A stretch of 64,000 nt of DNA from Marinomonas arctica (GTDB lineage: Bacteria; Pseudomonadota; Gammaproteobacteria; Pseudomonadales; Marinomonadaceae): positions 141,636-205,635 of the forward strand of contig NZ_QHJF01000010.1 in assembly GCF_003259225.1 (NCBI RefSeq), read 5' to 3'. Every line of letters begins with the position of its first letter. Within the stretch, counting starts at the first letter, position 1. This document shows positions 55,574 through 64,000 of this stretch, one piece after another. The position numbers and the translations under genes were made by a program. The notes beneath the pieces are model-generated. The model worked only from the letters and a program-made list of their open reading frames with translations, was not told the origin of the DNA and made no database searches.

Positions 55574-58357
55574 ATGGAAAAGACCTACCAACCTCAAAGT
55601 ATTGAACAGCCTATTTATCAACGTTGGGAAGAGGGCGGATATTTTTCCCCTCAAGGCAACGGTTCTCCATTCTCTATCATGATACCTCCGCCGAACGTCA
55701 CTGGTAGTTTGCACATGGGGCATGCTTTTCAGCATACCTTGATGGATGCAATGATTCGTCGTGAACGTATGAAAGGCAGTCGCACATTGTGGCAGCCAGG
55801 TTCTGATCACGCCGGTATTGCCACCCAAATGGTGGTTGAGCGTCAGTTAGCCGCTCAAAACATTACCCGTCATGATTTGGGGCGTGAGAAATTCCTTGAA
55901 AAAGTGTGGGAATGGAAAGCGCAATCTGGCGGTACGATTTCAGATCAAATGCGTGTTTTAGGTGACTCAGTTGCTTGGGAAAAAGAACGCTTCACAATGG
56001 ACCCAGGCATGTCTGCGGCGGTTCAGGAAGTATTTGTGCGTTTATTTGATGAAGGCATTATTTATCGTGGTCAGCGCCTAGTAAACTGGGATCCGGTTTT
56101 GCACACGGCCATCTCTGATCTTGAAGTGGTTTCTGAAGAAGAAAATGGCTTCATGTGGTATTTCCGCTACCCATTGGCGGACGGCGTGAAAACGGCCGAC
56201 GGGAAAGATTACATTGTTGTGGCGACAACGCGTCCTGAAACTATGTTTGGTGATGCTGCCGTGGCTGTGGCACCAGATGATGAGCGCTTTACGGATATCG
56301 TTGGTAAGTTTGTTGAATTGCCATTGGTTGGTCGTCGCATTCCAATCGTTGCAGACGAATATGTGGATAAAGAATTTGGTACGGGTTGTGTGAAAATCAC
56401 TCCAGCCCACGATTTTAATGACTATGAAGTCGGCAAACGCCACGACATGCCATTGATCAATATTTTGACTGACGACGCGGCTATCAATGACACCGCGCCA
56501 GAAAAATACCGTGGCATGGATCGTTTCGATGCACGTAAAGCCGTGGTTGCGGATTTTGATGCGCTTGGCTTGCTTGAAAAAGTCGTTGATCACAAGCTAA
56601 AAGTGCCACGCGGTGAGCGTGGTAATACGGTGATTGAGCCTTATTTAACGCAGCAGTGGTATGTGGCGGTCGAGTCATTGGCTAAACCAGCAATTGAAGC
56701 TGTTGAAAATGGTGACATTCAATTTGTGCCTAAGCAATGGGAAAACACCTATTTTGCTTGGATGCGCGACCTTCAGGATTGGTGTATTTCTCGTCAGTTG
56801 TGGTGGGGGCATCAAATTCCTGCTTGGTACGATGCTGATGGCAAACATTATGTTGGTAAGAGTGAAGATGAGGTTCGCGCGAAATATGGTTTGGCAGCGG
56901 AGCTTAAATTGACTCAAGATGAGGACGTGCTAGATACATGGTTCTCATCCGCTCTTTGGACCTTTGCCACGCAAGGTTGGCCAGAAGAAACGCAAGATTT
57001 TAAAGAATTCAGTGAATCCGATGTATTAGTCACGGGCTTTGACATTATTTTCTTCTGGGTAGCCAGAATGATTATGATGACGTTGAAGTTTACGAATAAA
57101 GTACCTTTCAAAACCGTCTATATTACGGGCTTAATCCGTGATGAACGTGGCGATAAAATGTCTAAATCCAAAGGTAACGTAATCGATCCATTGGATTTGA
57201 TCAATGGTATTGATATTGAGTCTTTAGTGGCGAAGCGTACTTCTGGCATGATGCAGCCTCGTTTGGCTGAAAAAGTTGAGAAGAATACTCGCGAAACTTA
57301 CCCAGAGGGCATTCAAGCTTACGGTACCGATGCATTGCGTTTTACGCTTTGCTCGTTGGCGTCCGGTGGTCGAGACATCAAATTTGATCTTAATCGTCTA
57401 GAAGGGTATCGCAATTTCTGTAACAAGATTTGGAACGCAACGCGTTATGTCTTGATGAATACAGAAGATCAAGATTGCGGTCAGCATGGTGCAGAGGTTG
57501 AATTGTCTCTAGCGGATAAGTGGATTATTTCTCGTTTGCAGCGTGCTGAAGAAGCGGTTAATCGTGCTTTTGACACACATCGTTTTGATTTAGCTTCTCA
57601 AGCATTGTATGAATTTATGTGGCACGAATACTGTGATTGGTATTTGGAGTTGTCCAAGCCAGTGCTTTGGGACGAAAACGCGACATCAGCGCAATTGACG
57701 GGTACGCGTCGTACTTTGGTTCGTGTATTGGAAGCTTTTTTACGTCTTTCTCACCCGATGATGCCATTCTTGACCGAAGAAATTTGGCAGCGTGTTGCAC
57801 CACTTGCCGGCATAGAAGGCGATACCGTGATGTTGGGTAAATACCCTTCAGCCGATGAGGCAAAAATAGACATACAAGCCGAGGCGGATGTTGAATGGTT
57901 AAAGGGCGTTATCGAAGGTATTCGTAATATTCGTGGTGAAATGAATATCTCTCCTTCTAAACCCTTGGCTATTTTGTTCCGTAATGGTTCTGATCAAGAC
58001 AAGGCACGCTTGGATGCCAACCGTCCTTTCTTACAAACGTTGGCAAAGCTAGAGTCCGTAACTTGGCTAAATGTGGGGGATGAAGCGCCGATGTCAGCAA
58101 CCGCCCTGGTGGGTGACATGGAAGTGCTTGTCCCTATGGCGGGTTTGATCGATAAAGACGCTGAAATAGCTCGCCTGCAAAAAGAAATCGATAAGGCCGC
58201 AAAAGACCTAGAACGTATCCAAGGTAAGCTTTCAAACGACAGCTTTGTGGCTAAGGCACCAATAGAAGTGGTCGAGAAAGAACGTGCTAAGTGTGATGAT
58301 TTGCAACTGGCGGTTAGTAAATTAGAAGAGCAAAAGATCAGCATTGCATCTTTGTAA
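55574..58357 (+). CDS. valS: Valyl-tRNA synthetase
   Basis: A 927-residue class I aminoacyl-tRNA synthetase. HIGH motif HMGH at 47-50 ([13 protein letters not shown]) and KMSKS at 528-532. The editing domain has [15 protein letters not shown], and the C-terminal coiled coil ([20 protein letters not shown]) is typical of ValS. Charges tRNA-Val. Length normal. Confidence 0.97.
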   Translation: MEKTYQPQSIEQPIYQRWEEGGYFSPQGNGSPFSIMIPPPNVTGSLHMGHAFQHTLMDAMIRRERMKGSRTLWQPGSDHAGIATQMVVERQLAAQNITRHDLGREKFLEKVWEWKAQSGGTISDQMRVLGDSVAWEKERFTMDPGMSAAVQEVFVRLFDEGIIYRGQRLVNWDPVLHTAISDLEVVSEEENGFMWYFRYPLADGVKTADGKDYIVVATTRPETMFGDAAVAVAPDDERFTDIVGKFVELPLVGRRIPIVADEYVDKEFGTGCVKITPAHDFNDYEVGKRHDMPLINILTDDAAINDTAPEKYRGMDRFDARKAVVADFDALGLLEKVVDHKLKVPRGERGNTVIEPYLTQQWYVAVESLAKPAIEAVENGDIQFVPKQWENTYFAWMRDLQDWCISRQLWWGHQIPAWYDADGKHYVGKSEDEVRAKYGLAAELKLTQDEDVLDTWFSSALWTFATQGWPEETQDFKEFSESDVLVTGFDIIFFWVARMIMMTLKFTNKVPFKTVYITGLIRDERGDKMSKSKGNVIDPLDLINGIDIESLVAKRTSGMMQPRLAEKVEKNTRETYPEGIQAYGTDALRFTLCSLASGGRDIKFDLNRLEGYRNFCNKIWNATRYVLMNTEDQDCGQHGAEVELSLADKWIISRLQRAEEAVNRAFDTHRFDLASQALYEFMWHEYCDWYLELSKPVLWDENATSAQLTGTRRTLVRVLEAFLRLSHPMMPFLTEEIWQRVAPLAGIEGDTVMLGKYPSADEAKIDIQAEADVEWLKGVIEGIRNIRGEMNISPSKPLAILFRNGSDQDKARLDANRPFLQTLAKLESVTWLNVGDEAPMSATALVGDMEVLVPMAGLIDKDAEIARLQKEIDKAAKDLERIQGKLSNDSFVAKAPIEVVEKERAKCDDLQLAVSKLEEQKISIASL

Positions 58358-58364
58358 ATCAGAG

Positions 58365-58394
58365 AGGTCGAAGGTCCATGTTGACTTTCGACCT
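58365..58394 (+). promoter_or_regulatory. Hairpin between valS and the cold-shock gene
   Basis: A stem of 12 bp with one mismatch: AGGTCGAAGGTC (58365-58376) / GACTTTCGACCT (58383-58394), loop of 6. No T-run follows, so it is either a weak terminator of valS or part of a structured leader of the cold-shock mRNA. Confidence 0.45.
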
Positions 58395-58435
58395 TGCGCT
58401 TACTTTAAATAAAAATAAAAAAAGAGGCGATGGTT

Positions 58436-58693
58436 ATGGAGCGATTAACAGGAAAAGTTAAGTGGTTTAATGATGCCAAAGGGATAGGTTTTATTAAACG
58501 AGAAGAGGGTAGTGATGTCTTTGTCCATTACAAATCGATTGCTTGTGATGGTCATAAAACATTGAGAAAAGGTCAGTCGGTTAATTACGTGTTATCTAGC
58601 ACAGATTTTGGTGTGCAAGCGATGGACGTGAGAGTAGAGAAAGAGGCGCAATCTGCTTCCTCTGACTCTAATAAACAGGCTATGCCTGCTTAG
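58436..58693 (+). CDS. Cold-shock-domain protein
   Basis: An 85-residue CspA-like nucleic-acid-binding protein. GKVKWFNDAKGIGFI contains RNP1 with Ile in place of the usual Phe/Tyr, and DVFVHYKSI is RNP2. A 20-residue Ser/Asn/Gln-rich tail follows the fold. The start at 58436 has AAAGAGG at 8 bp, while the ATG at 58430 is too close to it. It overlaps the converging CBS gene by 4 bp at the stop. Confidence 0.88.
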   Translation: MERLTGKVKWFNDAKGIGFIKREEGSDVFVHYKSIACDGHKTLRKGQSVNYVLSSTDFGVQAMDVRVEKEAQSASSDSNKQAMPA

Positions 58694-59112
58694 GCCGATT
58701 CTGTCAGCATTTTATGCGCCAGTTTGACAAAGTCGACAGGCGTAAGAATGCCGATCAATTTGTTGTCTTGAGTAACGGGTAGACAGCCATATTTGTTTTC
58801 GATGAAGAACTCGGCTGCCATATCCAAACCTGTATCAGGGCTTACAGTGAGTATGTCCTTGTTCATGGCATTGGCAATGGGCGTTTGCTGTTCTTTTTTA
58901 GACATTTGCTGAGTGCCAAATTGGCTAACTAAGTGAAAGGCATGGCGTAGATATTCACGCTGTGTCAGCATGCCGACACATTCTCCCGCATCGTTAACGA
59001 TGGGGATGTTTCTAATGTTTTTTTCTTGCATCAATGCTTTGGCTTTCGCTAAAGAATCGTTTTCTCTTAACGTAATTAAATGGGTAATCATCAGGTCGGC
59101 CACTGTGCGCAT
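58690..59112 (-). CDS. Protein with two CBS domains
   Basis: A 140-residue protein formed only of a CBS pair (VADLMITHLITLRENDSL and ANAMNKDILTVSPDTGLD). Such proteins sense adenine nucleotides. The start at 59112 follows AAGGAG by 8 bp. Upstream in-frame starts (59193) have no site. Stop codons of this gene and of the cold-shock gene overlap tail to tail. Confidence 0.85.
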   Translation of the reverse strand: MRTVADLMITHLITLRENDSLAKAKALMQEKNIRNIPIVNDAGECVGMLTQREYLRHAFHLVSQFGTQQMSKKEQQTPIANAMNKDILTVSPDTGLDMAAEFFIENKYGCLPVTQDNKLIGILTPVDFVKLAHKMLTESA

Positions 59113-59236
59113 GACTGAATCTCCTTGTTCTATTTCAGCGTGTTTATTTTGACAGTAGTGCTGAGTGTAGAGTGGATTGCCTATTAAAGGCAATTATGTA
59201 TTTAAGGTAATAGTGTTGCCTTGAGGAAGATCAAAT

Positions 59237-59734
59237 ATGACAGATCAAGAATGGATGGAGCGAGCCATCGTATTGGCCGATAAAGCCGCATCAGAGAGTG
59301 AAATTCCCGTTGGGGCGATTGTTGTTCTTAATGGTGAAATTATTGGTGAAGGTTATAACTCTCCTATTTCATGTTGTGACCCAACCGCACACGCGGAGAT
59401 TCAGGCAATTCGTGATGCGTGTAAGCGGATGAATAATTATCGGCTTCCTGGTGCGACCTTATATGTCACCTTAGAGCCTTGTTCAATGTGCGCAGGGGCT
59501 ATCGTACATGCCCGTATTGATCGAGTCGTTTATGCGGCGACGGAGCCTAAAAGTGGTATCGTGGAAAGTCAGGGACAGTTTTTTCAGGCCCCATATCTCA
59601 ATCATAAAGTGACAGTGGCGTCTGGTGTGTTGGCTGAAACAGCGTCTCTTCAGCTTACTCAATTCTTTCAATATCGTCGTGAACAAAAAAAGAAACTCAG
59701 AGAACAGGCAAAAAGAGGTGATTTAGGCGATTAA
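59237..59734 (+). CDS. tadA: tRNA-specific adenosine deaminase TadA
   Basis: A 165-residue zinc deaminase that makes inosine 34 in tRNA-Arg(ACG). Active site PTAHAEIQAIRDA (His and catalytic Glu) and LEPCSMCAGAIVHARI (two zinc cysteines). Length and the basic C-terminal end are normal. Confidence 0.95.
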   Translation: MTDQEWMERAIVLADKAASESEIPVGAIVVLNGEIIGEGYNSPISCCDPTAHAEIQAIRDACKRMNNYRLPGATLYVTLEPCSMCAGAIVHARIDRVVYAATEPKSGIVESQGQFFQAPYLNHKVTVASGVLAETASLQLTQFFQYRREQKKKLREQAKRGDLGD

Positions 59735-59843
59735 TTCCGTCATTTGGTGTAGAAATTTCATACTCTGCTAGCCTCTATTTGCCTCATTGATTTAAAATAC
59801 CCGCACCATTTCCCCAAAACTACCAAGTGAGGCAATACTCAAC

Positions 59844-62800
59844 ATGCTAACTCTGCATGGTTCCGCAGCGCTATCGGCGTTTCGCAAGGCAAAGTTATTA
59901 GCCAATATGCAAGCATCTATCCCGTCTGTTACAGATGTTGATGCGCAATTTCTCCATTTCGTGGAGCTGGCTGATAATCAAACGCTTACTTCTGAGCAGG
60001 AAACTGTTCTTCAACGCGCTTTGGCCTACGGTCCTAAATCCTCCCAAGTCAGTTCATCTGATCAAAGTGTTTTAGTGGTTCCTCGTTTAGGCACTATTTC
60101 ACCTTGGTCATCGAAAGCAACCGATATCCTTCATAACTGTGGCCTTGCGGCCGTATCTCGCGTTGAACGTGGCGTGGAATACTTTATTCATAGCTCAGCG
60201 CCTTTGTCGCTTGAAGAGCTAGATTTGTTGTCTGCTATGTTGCATGACCGCATGACAGAAAGCGTGCTTCCGGCATTGAGCGACGCAACTGACATGTTCT
60301 CTCATGCAGAACCAGCACCGATGACCAGTGTTGATGTTCTAGGTGGCGGTCGTGCTGCTTTGGTTGAGGCAAACCAAACGCTGGGTCTTGCCCTCGCTGA
60401 AGACGAAATTGATTACCTTGTTGAGTCTTTTATCGAGTTGGGTCGTAATCCAATCGATGTGGAGTTGATGATGTTTGCTCAGGCAAACTCTGAGCATTGT
60501 CGTCACAAAATTTTTAATGCGTCTTGGACCATTGATGGCGAAGAGCAAGAGCGCTCTTTGTTTAAAATGATCAAGAACACCCACGAACATAATCCACACG
60601 GCACCTTGTCTGCTTATAAAGACAACGCTGCGGTAATGGAAGGTCACTTTGGTGGACGCTTCTTCCCATCCGCTGAAACCCGTGAATACGACTTCAGCCA
60701 CGAACACATTGATATCTTGATGAAGGTGGAAACCCATAACCATCCAACCGCGATAGCGCCTTTTTCTGGTGCTGCAACGGGATCGGGTGGTGAGATTCGT
60801 GATGAAGGTGCGACCGGTATTGGTGCAAAACCAAAAGCGGGTTTGAGTGGTTATACTGTGTCGGATCTTAAAATCCCTGGTTTTGAACAGCCATGGGAAA
60901 GCCAATACGGCAAACCTTCTCGTATCGTAACGCCTTTAGACATAATGATCGAAGGTCCTATCGGTGGTGCCGCCTTCAATAACGAGTTTGGCCGTCCGAA
61001 CTTATTGGGGTATTTCCGTACTTACGAGCAAACCATTCAAGGCGCTTCGCAAGAAGAAGTGCGCGGTTACCACAAACCAATTATGTTGGCGGGAGGTATC
61101 GGTAACATTCGTCGTGAGCACGTTGAAAAACAAGAGATCAAAGTGGGGGCTAAGTTAATCGTACTGGGTGGCCCTGCCATGTTGATCGGTCTTGGCGGCG
61201 GCGCGGCATCGTCCATGGCATCTGCCGATGGCAACGAAGACCTTGATTTTGCTTCTGTGCAGCGTGGTAACCCAGAAATGGAGCGCCGTTGTCAGGAAGT
61301 GATCGACCGTTGCTGGCAGCTGGGTGACAAGAACCCAATCAGCTTTATACACGATGTAGGTGCGGGTGGTTTGTCTAACGCTTTGCCTGAATTGGTCAAA
61401 GACGGTGAGCGCGGTGGTAATTTTGATTTGCGCAAGGTTCTGAATGATGAACCAGGTATGTCACCACTGGAAATCTGGTGTAACGAATCGCAAGAACGTT
61501 ATGTTATGGCCGTTTCTCCTGATCGTATTGAAGAGTTTACTGCGATTTGTGAGCGTGAGCGTTGTCCTTTCGCTATCGTTGGTGAAGCAAAAGAAGAGAT
61601 GCATCTGCAAGTGGCGGATGAGCATTTTGCTAACAAGCCTGTTGATTTGCCAATGTCCGTTTTATTTGGCAAGCCGCCTAAAATGCACCGTGAAGCCAAA
61701 AAAGCCATTATTGCGGGTGATGATTTTGCCGCGGTTGAGGTGGATCTGGCTGAGGCGGCAAATCGCGTATTGAGTTTGCCAACGGTTGCGAGCAAAAACT
61801 TCTTGATCACCATTGGTGACCGTTCGATTACTGGCATGGTAGCCCGTGATCAAATGGTGGGGCCATGGCAAGTGCCAGTAGCGGATGTGGCAGTCACAAC
61901 CTCCTCTCTAGAAAGCTACACTGGCGAAGCCATGACCATGGGCGAGCGTACACCCATTGCTTTGCTTGATGCGCCAGCATCAGGTCGCATGGCGGTAGGT
62001 GAAGCGCTAACTAACTTGGCTGCAGCGCACATTACTAAACGTAGCAACATTAAGTTGTCTGCGAACTGGATGGCAGCGGCCGGTCATGAAGGCGAAGATG
62101 AGAAACTTTACCAGACTGTAAAAGCCGTCGGTATGGAGCTGTGTCCAGCATTGGATATTGCCATTCCTGTTGGTAAAGACTCTATGTCTATGAAGACCGT
62201 ATGGAAAGAAGATGGTAAAGAAAAAGCCGTAACCTCTCCGCTTTCTTTGGTCATCTCTGCTTTTGCGCCCGTCACAGATGTTCGCAAAACGCTGACTCCT
62301 GAGTTGCAAAATAAAGCCGATACGCGTTTGTTGTTGATTGATTTGGGCGCAGGTAAAAATCGTCTTGGCGGTTCTGTTATTGCTCAGGTTTACAATAAAT
62401 TAGGGCAGCAAGCCCCAGATGTGGATGACGCAGCCGCATTGGCGGGTTTCTTCGATACCACTCAAGCGCTTAATGCGGAAGGCAAATTGTTGGCTTACCA
62501 TGACCGTTCTGACGGTGGTGTATTTGCAACCTTGGTTGAAATGTCGTTCGCGAGTCATTTAGGTCTGACTATTGATCTCGATGAAGTGGTTTCTAATCGT
62601 GCTCAAGTGGCGCCTGCCTTATTTAGCGAAGAGTTGGGTGCCGTGATTCAAGTGAATGAATCCGATGTGGCCGCTATTGTTGCTGCTTATGCAAAAGTTG
62701 GTGTCGCTGTTGCTTCTATTGCTACCTTGTCCGGTGACGATAGCATTCGCGTTCGTTTCGCAGGCGAAACGGTACTTGAAGAATCTCGTATTAATTGGCA

Positions 62801-63743
62801 ACGCGTTTGGTCAGAAACCAGTTATCGAATTCAAGCATTACGTGATAACCCTGAGTCGGCACAGCAAGAATTTGATAATCTGCTGGATGCAAAAGACCCA
62901 GGCTTGTCTGCGGATGTTCGTTTTGATCAAAATGAAGACATTGTAGCGGCATTTATTGCCTCGGGTATTAAGCCTAAGATTGCGGTTTTGCGTGAGCAAG
63001 GCGTAAATGGTCAAGTCGAAATGGCTGCCGCTTTCCATAAAGCTGGCTTTATTCCAGTGGATGTTCACATGAGTGATATCTTGTCTGGTCGTACGACACT
63101 GGATCAGTTCAGTGGTTTGGTTGCCTGCGGTGGTTTCTCATACGGTGACGTATTGGGTGCGGGTGAAGGTTGGGCGAAGTCTATCCTTTTCAACCCTGTT
63201 GCTCGTGAGCAATTCGAAGCCTTCTTCAATCGTCCTGATACTTTTACGCTTGGTGTGTGTAATGGTTGTCAGATGTTGTCGAATTTATACGAGTTGATTC
63301 CAGGTGCAGGTCATTGGCCGAAGTTTGTTCGTAACCAGTCTTCTCAGTTCGAAGCTCGTCTAGTACAAGTGGAAGTTCAAAAATCGAACTCTATTTTGTT
63401 GGCTGGCATGGAAGGCTCTCGCATGCCTATTGTTGTGGCTCATGGCGAAGGTCTAACGGAATACCGTGACGATCAAGATATGGCAACACTGGCTGCGGCG
63501 AATCAGATTTCTTTGCGCTACGTTGATAACTACGGTCAAGCAACCGAGCGTTATCCATTTAACCCGAATGGTTCTGCGCAAGGGGTAACAGGTCTAACGT
63601 CTGAAGATGGTCGAGTGACTATAATGATGCCTCACCCAGAGCGTGTTTATCGTACGGTTCAACACAGCTGGCATCCAAGCGAATGGCAAGAGCAAGCACC
63701 ATGGTTGCGCTTGTTCCAAAACGCGAGAAAGTGGTTGGGTTAA
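59844..63743 (+). CDS. purL: Phosphoribosylformylglycinamidine synthase
   Basis: A 1299-residue large-type PurL joining glutamine amide nitrogen to FGAR in purine synthesis. Order of domains: N-terminal PurS-like part (1-150), linker, two AIR-synthase-like halves (about 220-600 with [15 protein letters not shown] and [20 protein letters not shown], and 640-990), then a class I glutaminase (1040-1299) with nucleophile C1139 ([10 protein letters not shown]) and the PHPERVYR His/Glu. A terminator follows. Confidence 0.97.
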   Translation: MLTLHGSAALSAFRKAKLLANMQASIPSVTDVDAQFLHFVELADNQTLTSEQETVLQRALAYGPKSSQVSSSDQSVLVVPRLGTISPWSSKATDILHNCGLAAVSRVERGVEYFIHSSAPLSLEELDLLSAMLHDRMTESVLPALSDATDMFSHAEPAPMTSVDVLGGGRAALVEANQTLGLALAEDEIDYLVESFIELGRNPIDVELMMFAQANSEHCRHKIFNASWTIDGEEQERSLFKMIKNTHEHNPHGTLSAYKDNAAVMEGHFGGRFFPSAETREYDFSHEHIDILMKVETHNHPTAIAPFSGAATGSGGEIRDEGATGIGAKPKAGLSGYTVSDLKIPGFEQPWESQYGKPSRIVTPLDIMIEGPIGGAAFNNEFGRPNLLGYFRTYEQTIQGASQEEVRGYHKPIMLAGGIGNIRREHVEKQEIKVGAKLIVLGGPAMLIGLGGGAASSMASADGNEDLDFASVQRGNPEMERRCQEVIDRCWQLGDKNPISFIHDVGAGGLSNALPELVKDGERGGNFDLRKVLNDEPGMSPLEIWCNESQERYVMAVSPDRIEEFTAICERERCPFAIVGEAKEEMHLQVADEHFANKPVDLPMSVLFGKPPKMHREAKKAIIAGDDFAAVEVDLAEAANRVLSLPTVASKNFLITIGDRSITGMVARDQMVGPWQVPVADVAVTTSSLESYTGEAMTMGERTPIALLDAPASGRMAVGEALTNLAAAHITKRSNIKLSANWMAAAGHEGEDEKLYQTVKAVGMELCPALDIAIPVGKDSMSMKTVWKEDGKEKAVTSPLSLVISAFAPVTDVRKTLTPELQNKADTRLLLIDLGAGKNRLGGSVIAQVYNKLGQQAPDVDDAAALAGFFDTTQALNAEGKLLAYHDRSDGGVFATLVEMSFASHLGLTIDLDEVVSNRAQVAPALFSEELGAVIQVNESDVAAIVAAYAKVGVAVASIATLSGDDSIRVRFAGETVLEESRINWQRVWSETSYRIQALRDNPESAQQEFDNLLDAKDPGLSADVRFDQNEDIVAAFIASGIKPKIAVLREQGVNGQVEMAAAFHKAGFIPVDVHMSDILSGRTTLDQFSGLVACGGFSYGDVLGAGEGWAKSILFNPVAREQFEAFFNRPDTFTLGVCNGCQMLSNLYELIPGAGHWPKFVRNQSSQFEARLVQVEVQKSNSILLAGMEGSRMPIVVAHGEGLTEYRDDQDMATLAAANQISLRYVDNYGQATERYPFNPNGSAQGVTGLTSEDGRVTIMMPHPERVYRTVQHSWHPSEWQEQAPWLRLFQNARKWLG

Positions 63744-63767
63744 TGAATTAGCTTAAATAGCTTGCTT

Positions 63768-63803
63768 AAAAAGCCTCTTATCGAAAAGATTGGGGGCTTT
63801 TTT
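63768..63803 (+). terminator. Rho-independent terminator of purL
   Basis: Stem AAAAAGCCTC (63768-63777) with GGGGCTTTTT (one G-T pair), then a T-run. 24 bp after the purL stop. Confidence 0.82.
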
Positions 63804-63879
63804 ATGCGCGCAAGTTTATTTTTGGCTAAAAAATAAGCAGTTTAGGTGTTTTTTGAGCGATTTTTAAACGTAAAGTGCG

Positions 63880-64000
63880 AAAAGTTAAATTAATTAAAAG
63901 ATTTTTTAAAAAGAGGTTGCACAGAATTTTTTGGGCTGTATTATACGCCTCCACTGACACGGACAACGACGCAAACAAGAGTTTGCACTTACTAAAGTAA
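63880..64000 (+). promoter_or_regulatory. Strong promoter with UP element, probably of an rRNA operon
   Basis: A -35 box TTGCAC (63917-63922) and -10 box TATTAT (63939-63944) lie 16 bp apart. Directly before the -35 is an A/T-only tract (about 63886-63911) like an UP element. A GC-rich discriminator (CGCCTCC) follows the -10. Further down is a hairpin GCAAAC-AAGA-GTTTGC (63971-63986). This layout is typical of rRNA promoters. The transcribed RNA lies outside the window. Confidence 0.6.

Noticed and set aside
56078..56593. 171-codon minus-strand frame inside valS
   Set aside because: Antisense to the editing domain of ValS. The composition (many Ile, His, Phe) is what the opposite strand of coding DNA gives by chance.
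60339..60905. 188-codon minus-strand frame inside purL
   Set aside because: It is antisense to a strongly conserved PurL region, and the product has no recognisable features.

Overview
The window looks like a piece of chromosome from a marine gammaproteobacterium of the Oceanospirillales, most likely Marinomonas or a close relative. The core gene order pgi-panC-panB-folK-pcnB-cbrB-gluQ-dksA, the group-2 (fused AB) Mrp Na+/H+ antiporter, a TRAP importer and pepA/lptFG/valS/purL all fit. This assignment rests on gene order and protein recognition, not on a database search.

Positions 1-28.1 kb form an accessory region centred on nitrile and cyanide chemistry. It opens with the 3' end of a Cio-type (cyanide-insensitive) bd oxidase operon and its small DUF2474 subunit. 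A MocR-type regulator and a nitrilase follow, divergently arranged. Next comes a complete Nit1C cluster (nitBCDEFGH), the set of genes linked to growth on cyanide nitrogen. It lies behind a near-consensus sigma-54 promoter with an NtrC-like site about 170 bp upstream. The operon runs on without gaps into three genes not usual for Nit1C: an LnmK/Pnap_2097-like acyltransferase/decarboxylase, a B12-dependent methylmalonyl-CoA mutase and a soluble PAS chemoreceptor. From 13.9 to 26.7 kb a second module has a LysR regulator, benzoylformate decarboxylase, a ketopantoate-reductase-family protein (possibly a D-mandelate dehydrogenase), an AraC regulator, a TRAP importer, an arylacetonitrilase-like nitrilase and two secondary transporters. 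Together these suggest a mandelonitrile > mandelate > benzoylformate > benzaldehyde route.

The right edge of the accessory region (26.8-28.4 kb) is a rearrangement scar. It holds a 5'-truncated CoA-transferase fused to a TctC fragment, an internally deleted 345-bp IS66-type element with both ends, and an EAL-domain fragment that runs into the end of mnhG.

From 28.4 to 34.2 kb lies the mnhACDEFG antiporter operon. From 34.5 to 40.5 kb there is a mixed patch: a decayed chemoreceptor with a pentanucleotide repeat, a Yip1 membrane protein, a lipoprotein, a broken ParE-type module, a Fic protein with two 27-bp dyads in front of it, a DUF4238-like protein, a YefM-YoeB module and intergenic repeats.

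From 40.6 kb on the content is mostly housekeeping: pgi, pantothenate and folate genes, poly(A) polymerase, a CbrB-like regulator with a degenerate receiver, gluQ, dksA, an aminotransferase, lptFG, pepA, valS, a cold-shock protein, a CBS protein, tadA and purL. The window ends in what looks like the UP element and promoter of an rRNA operon.
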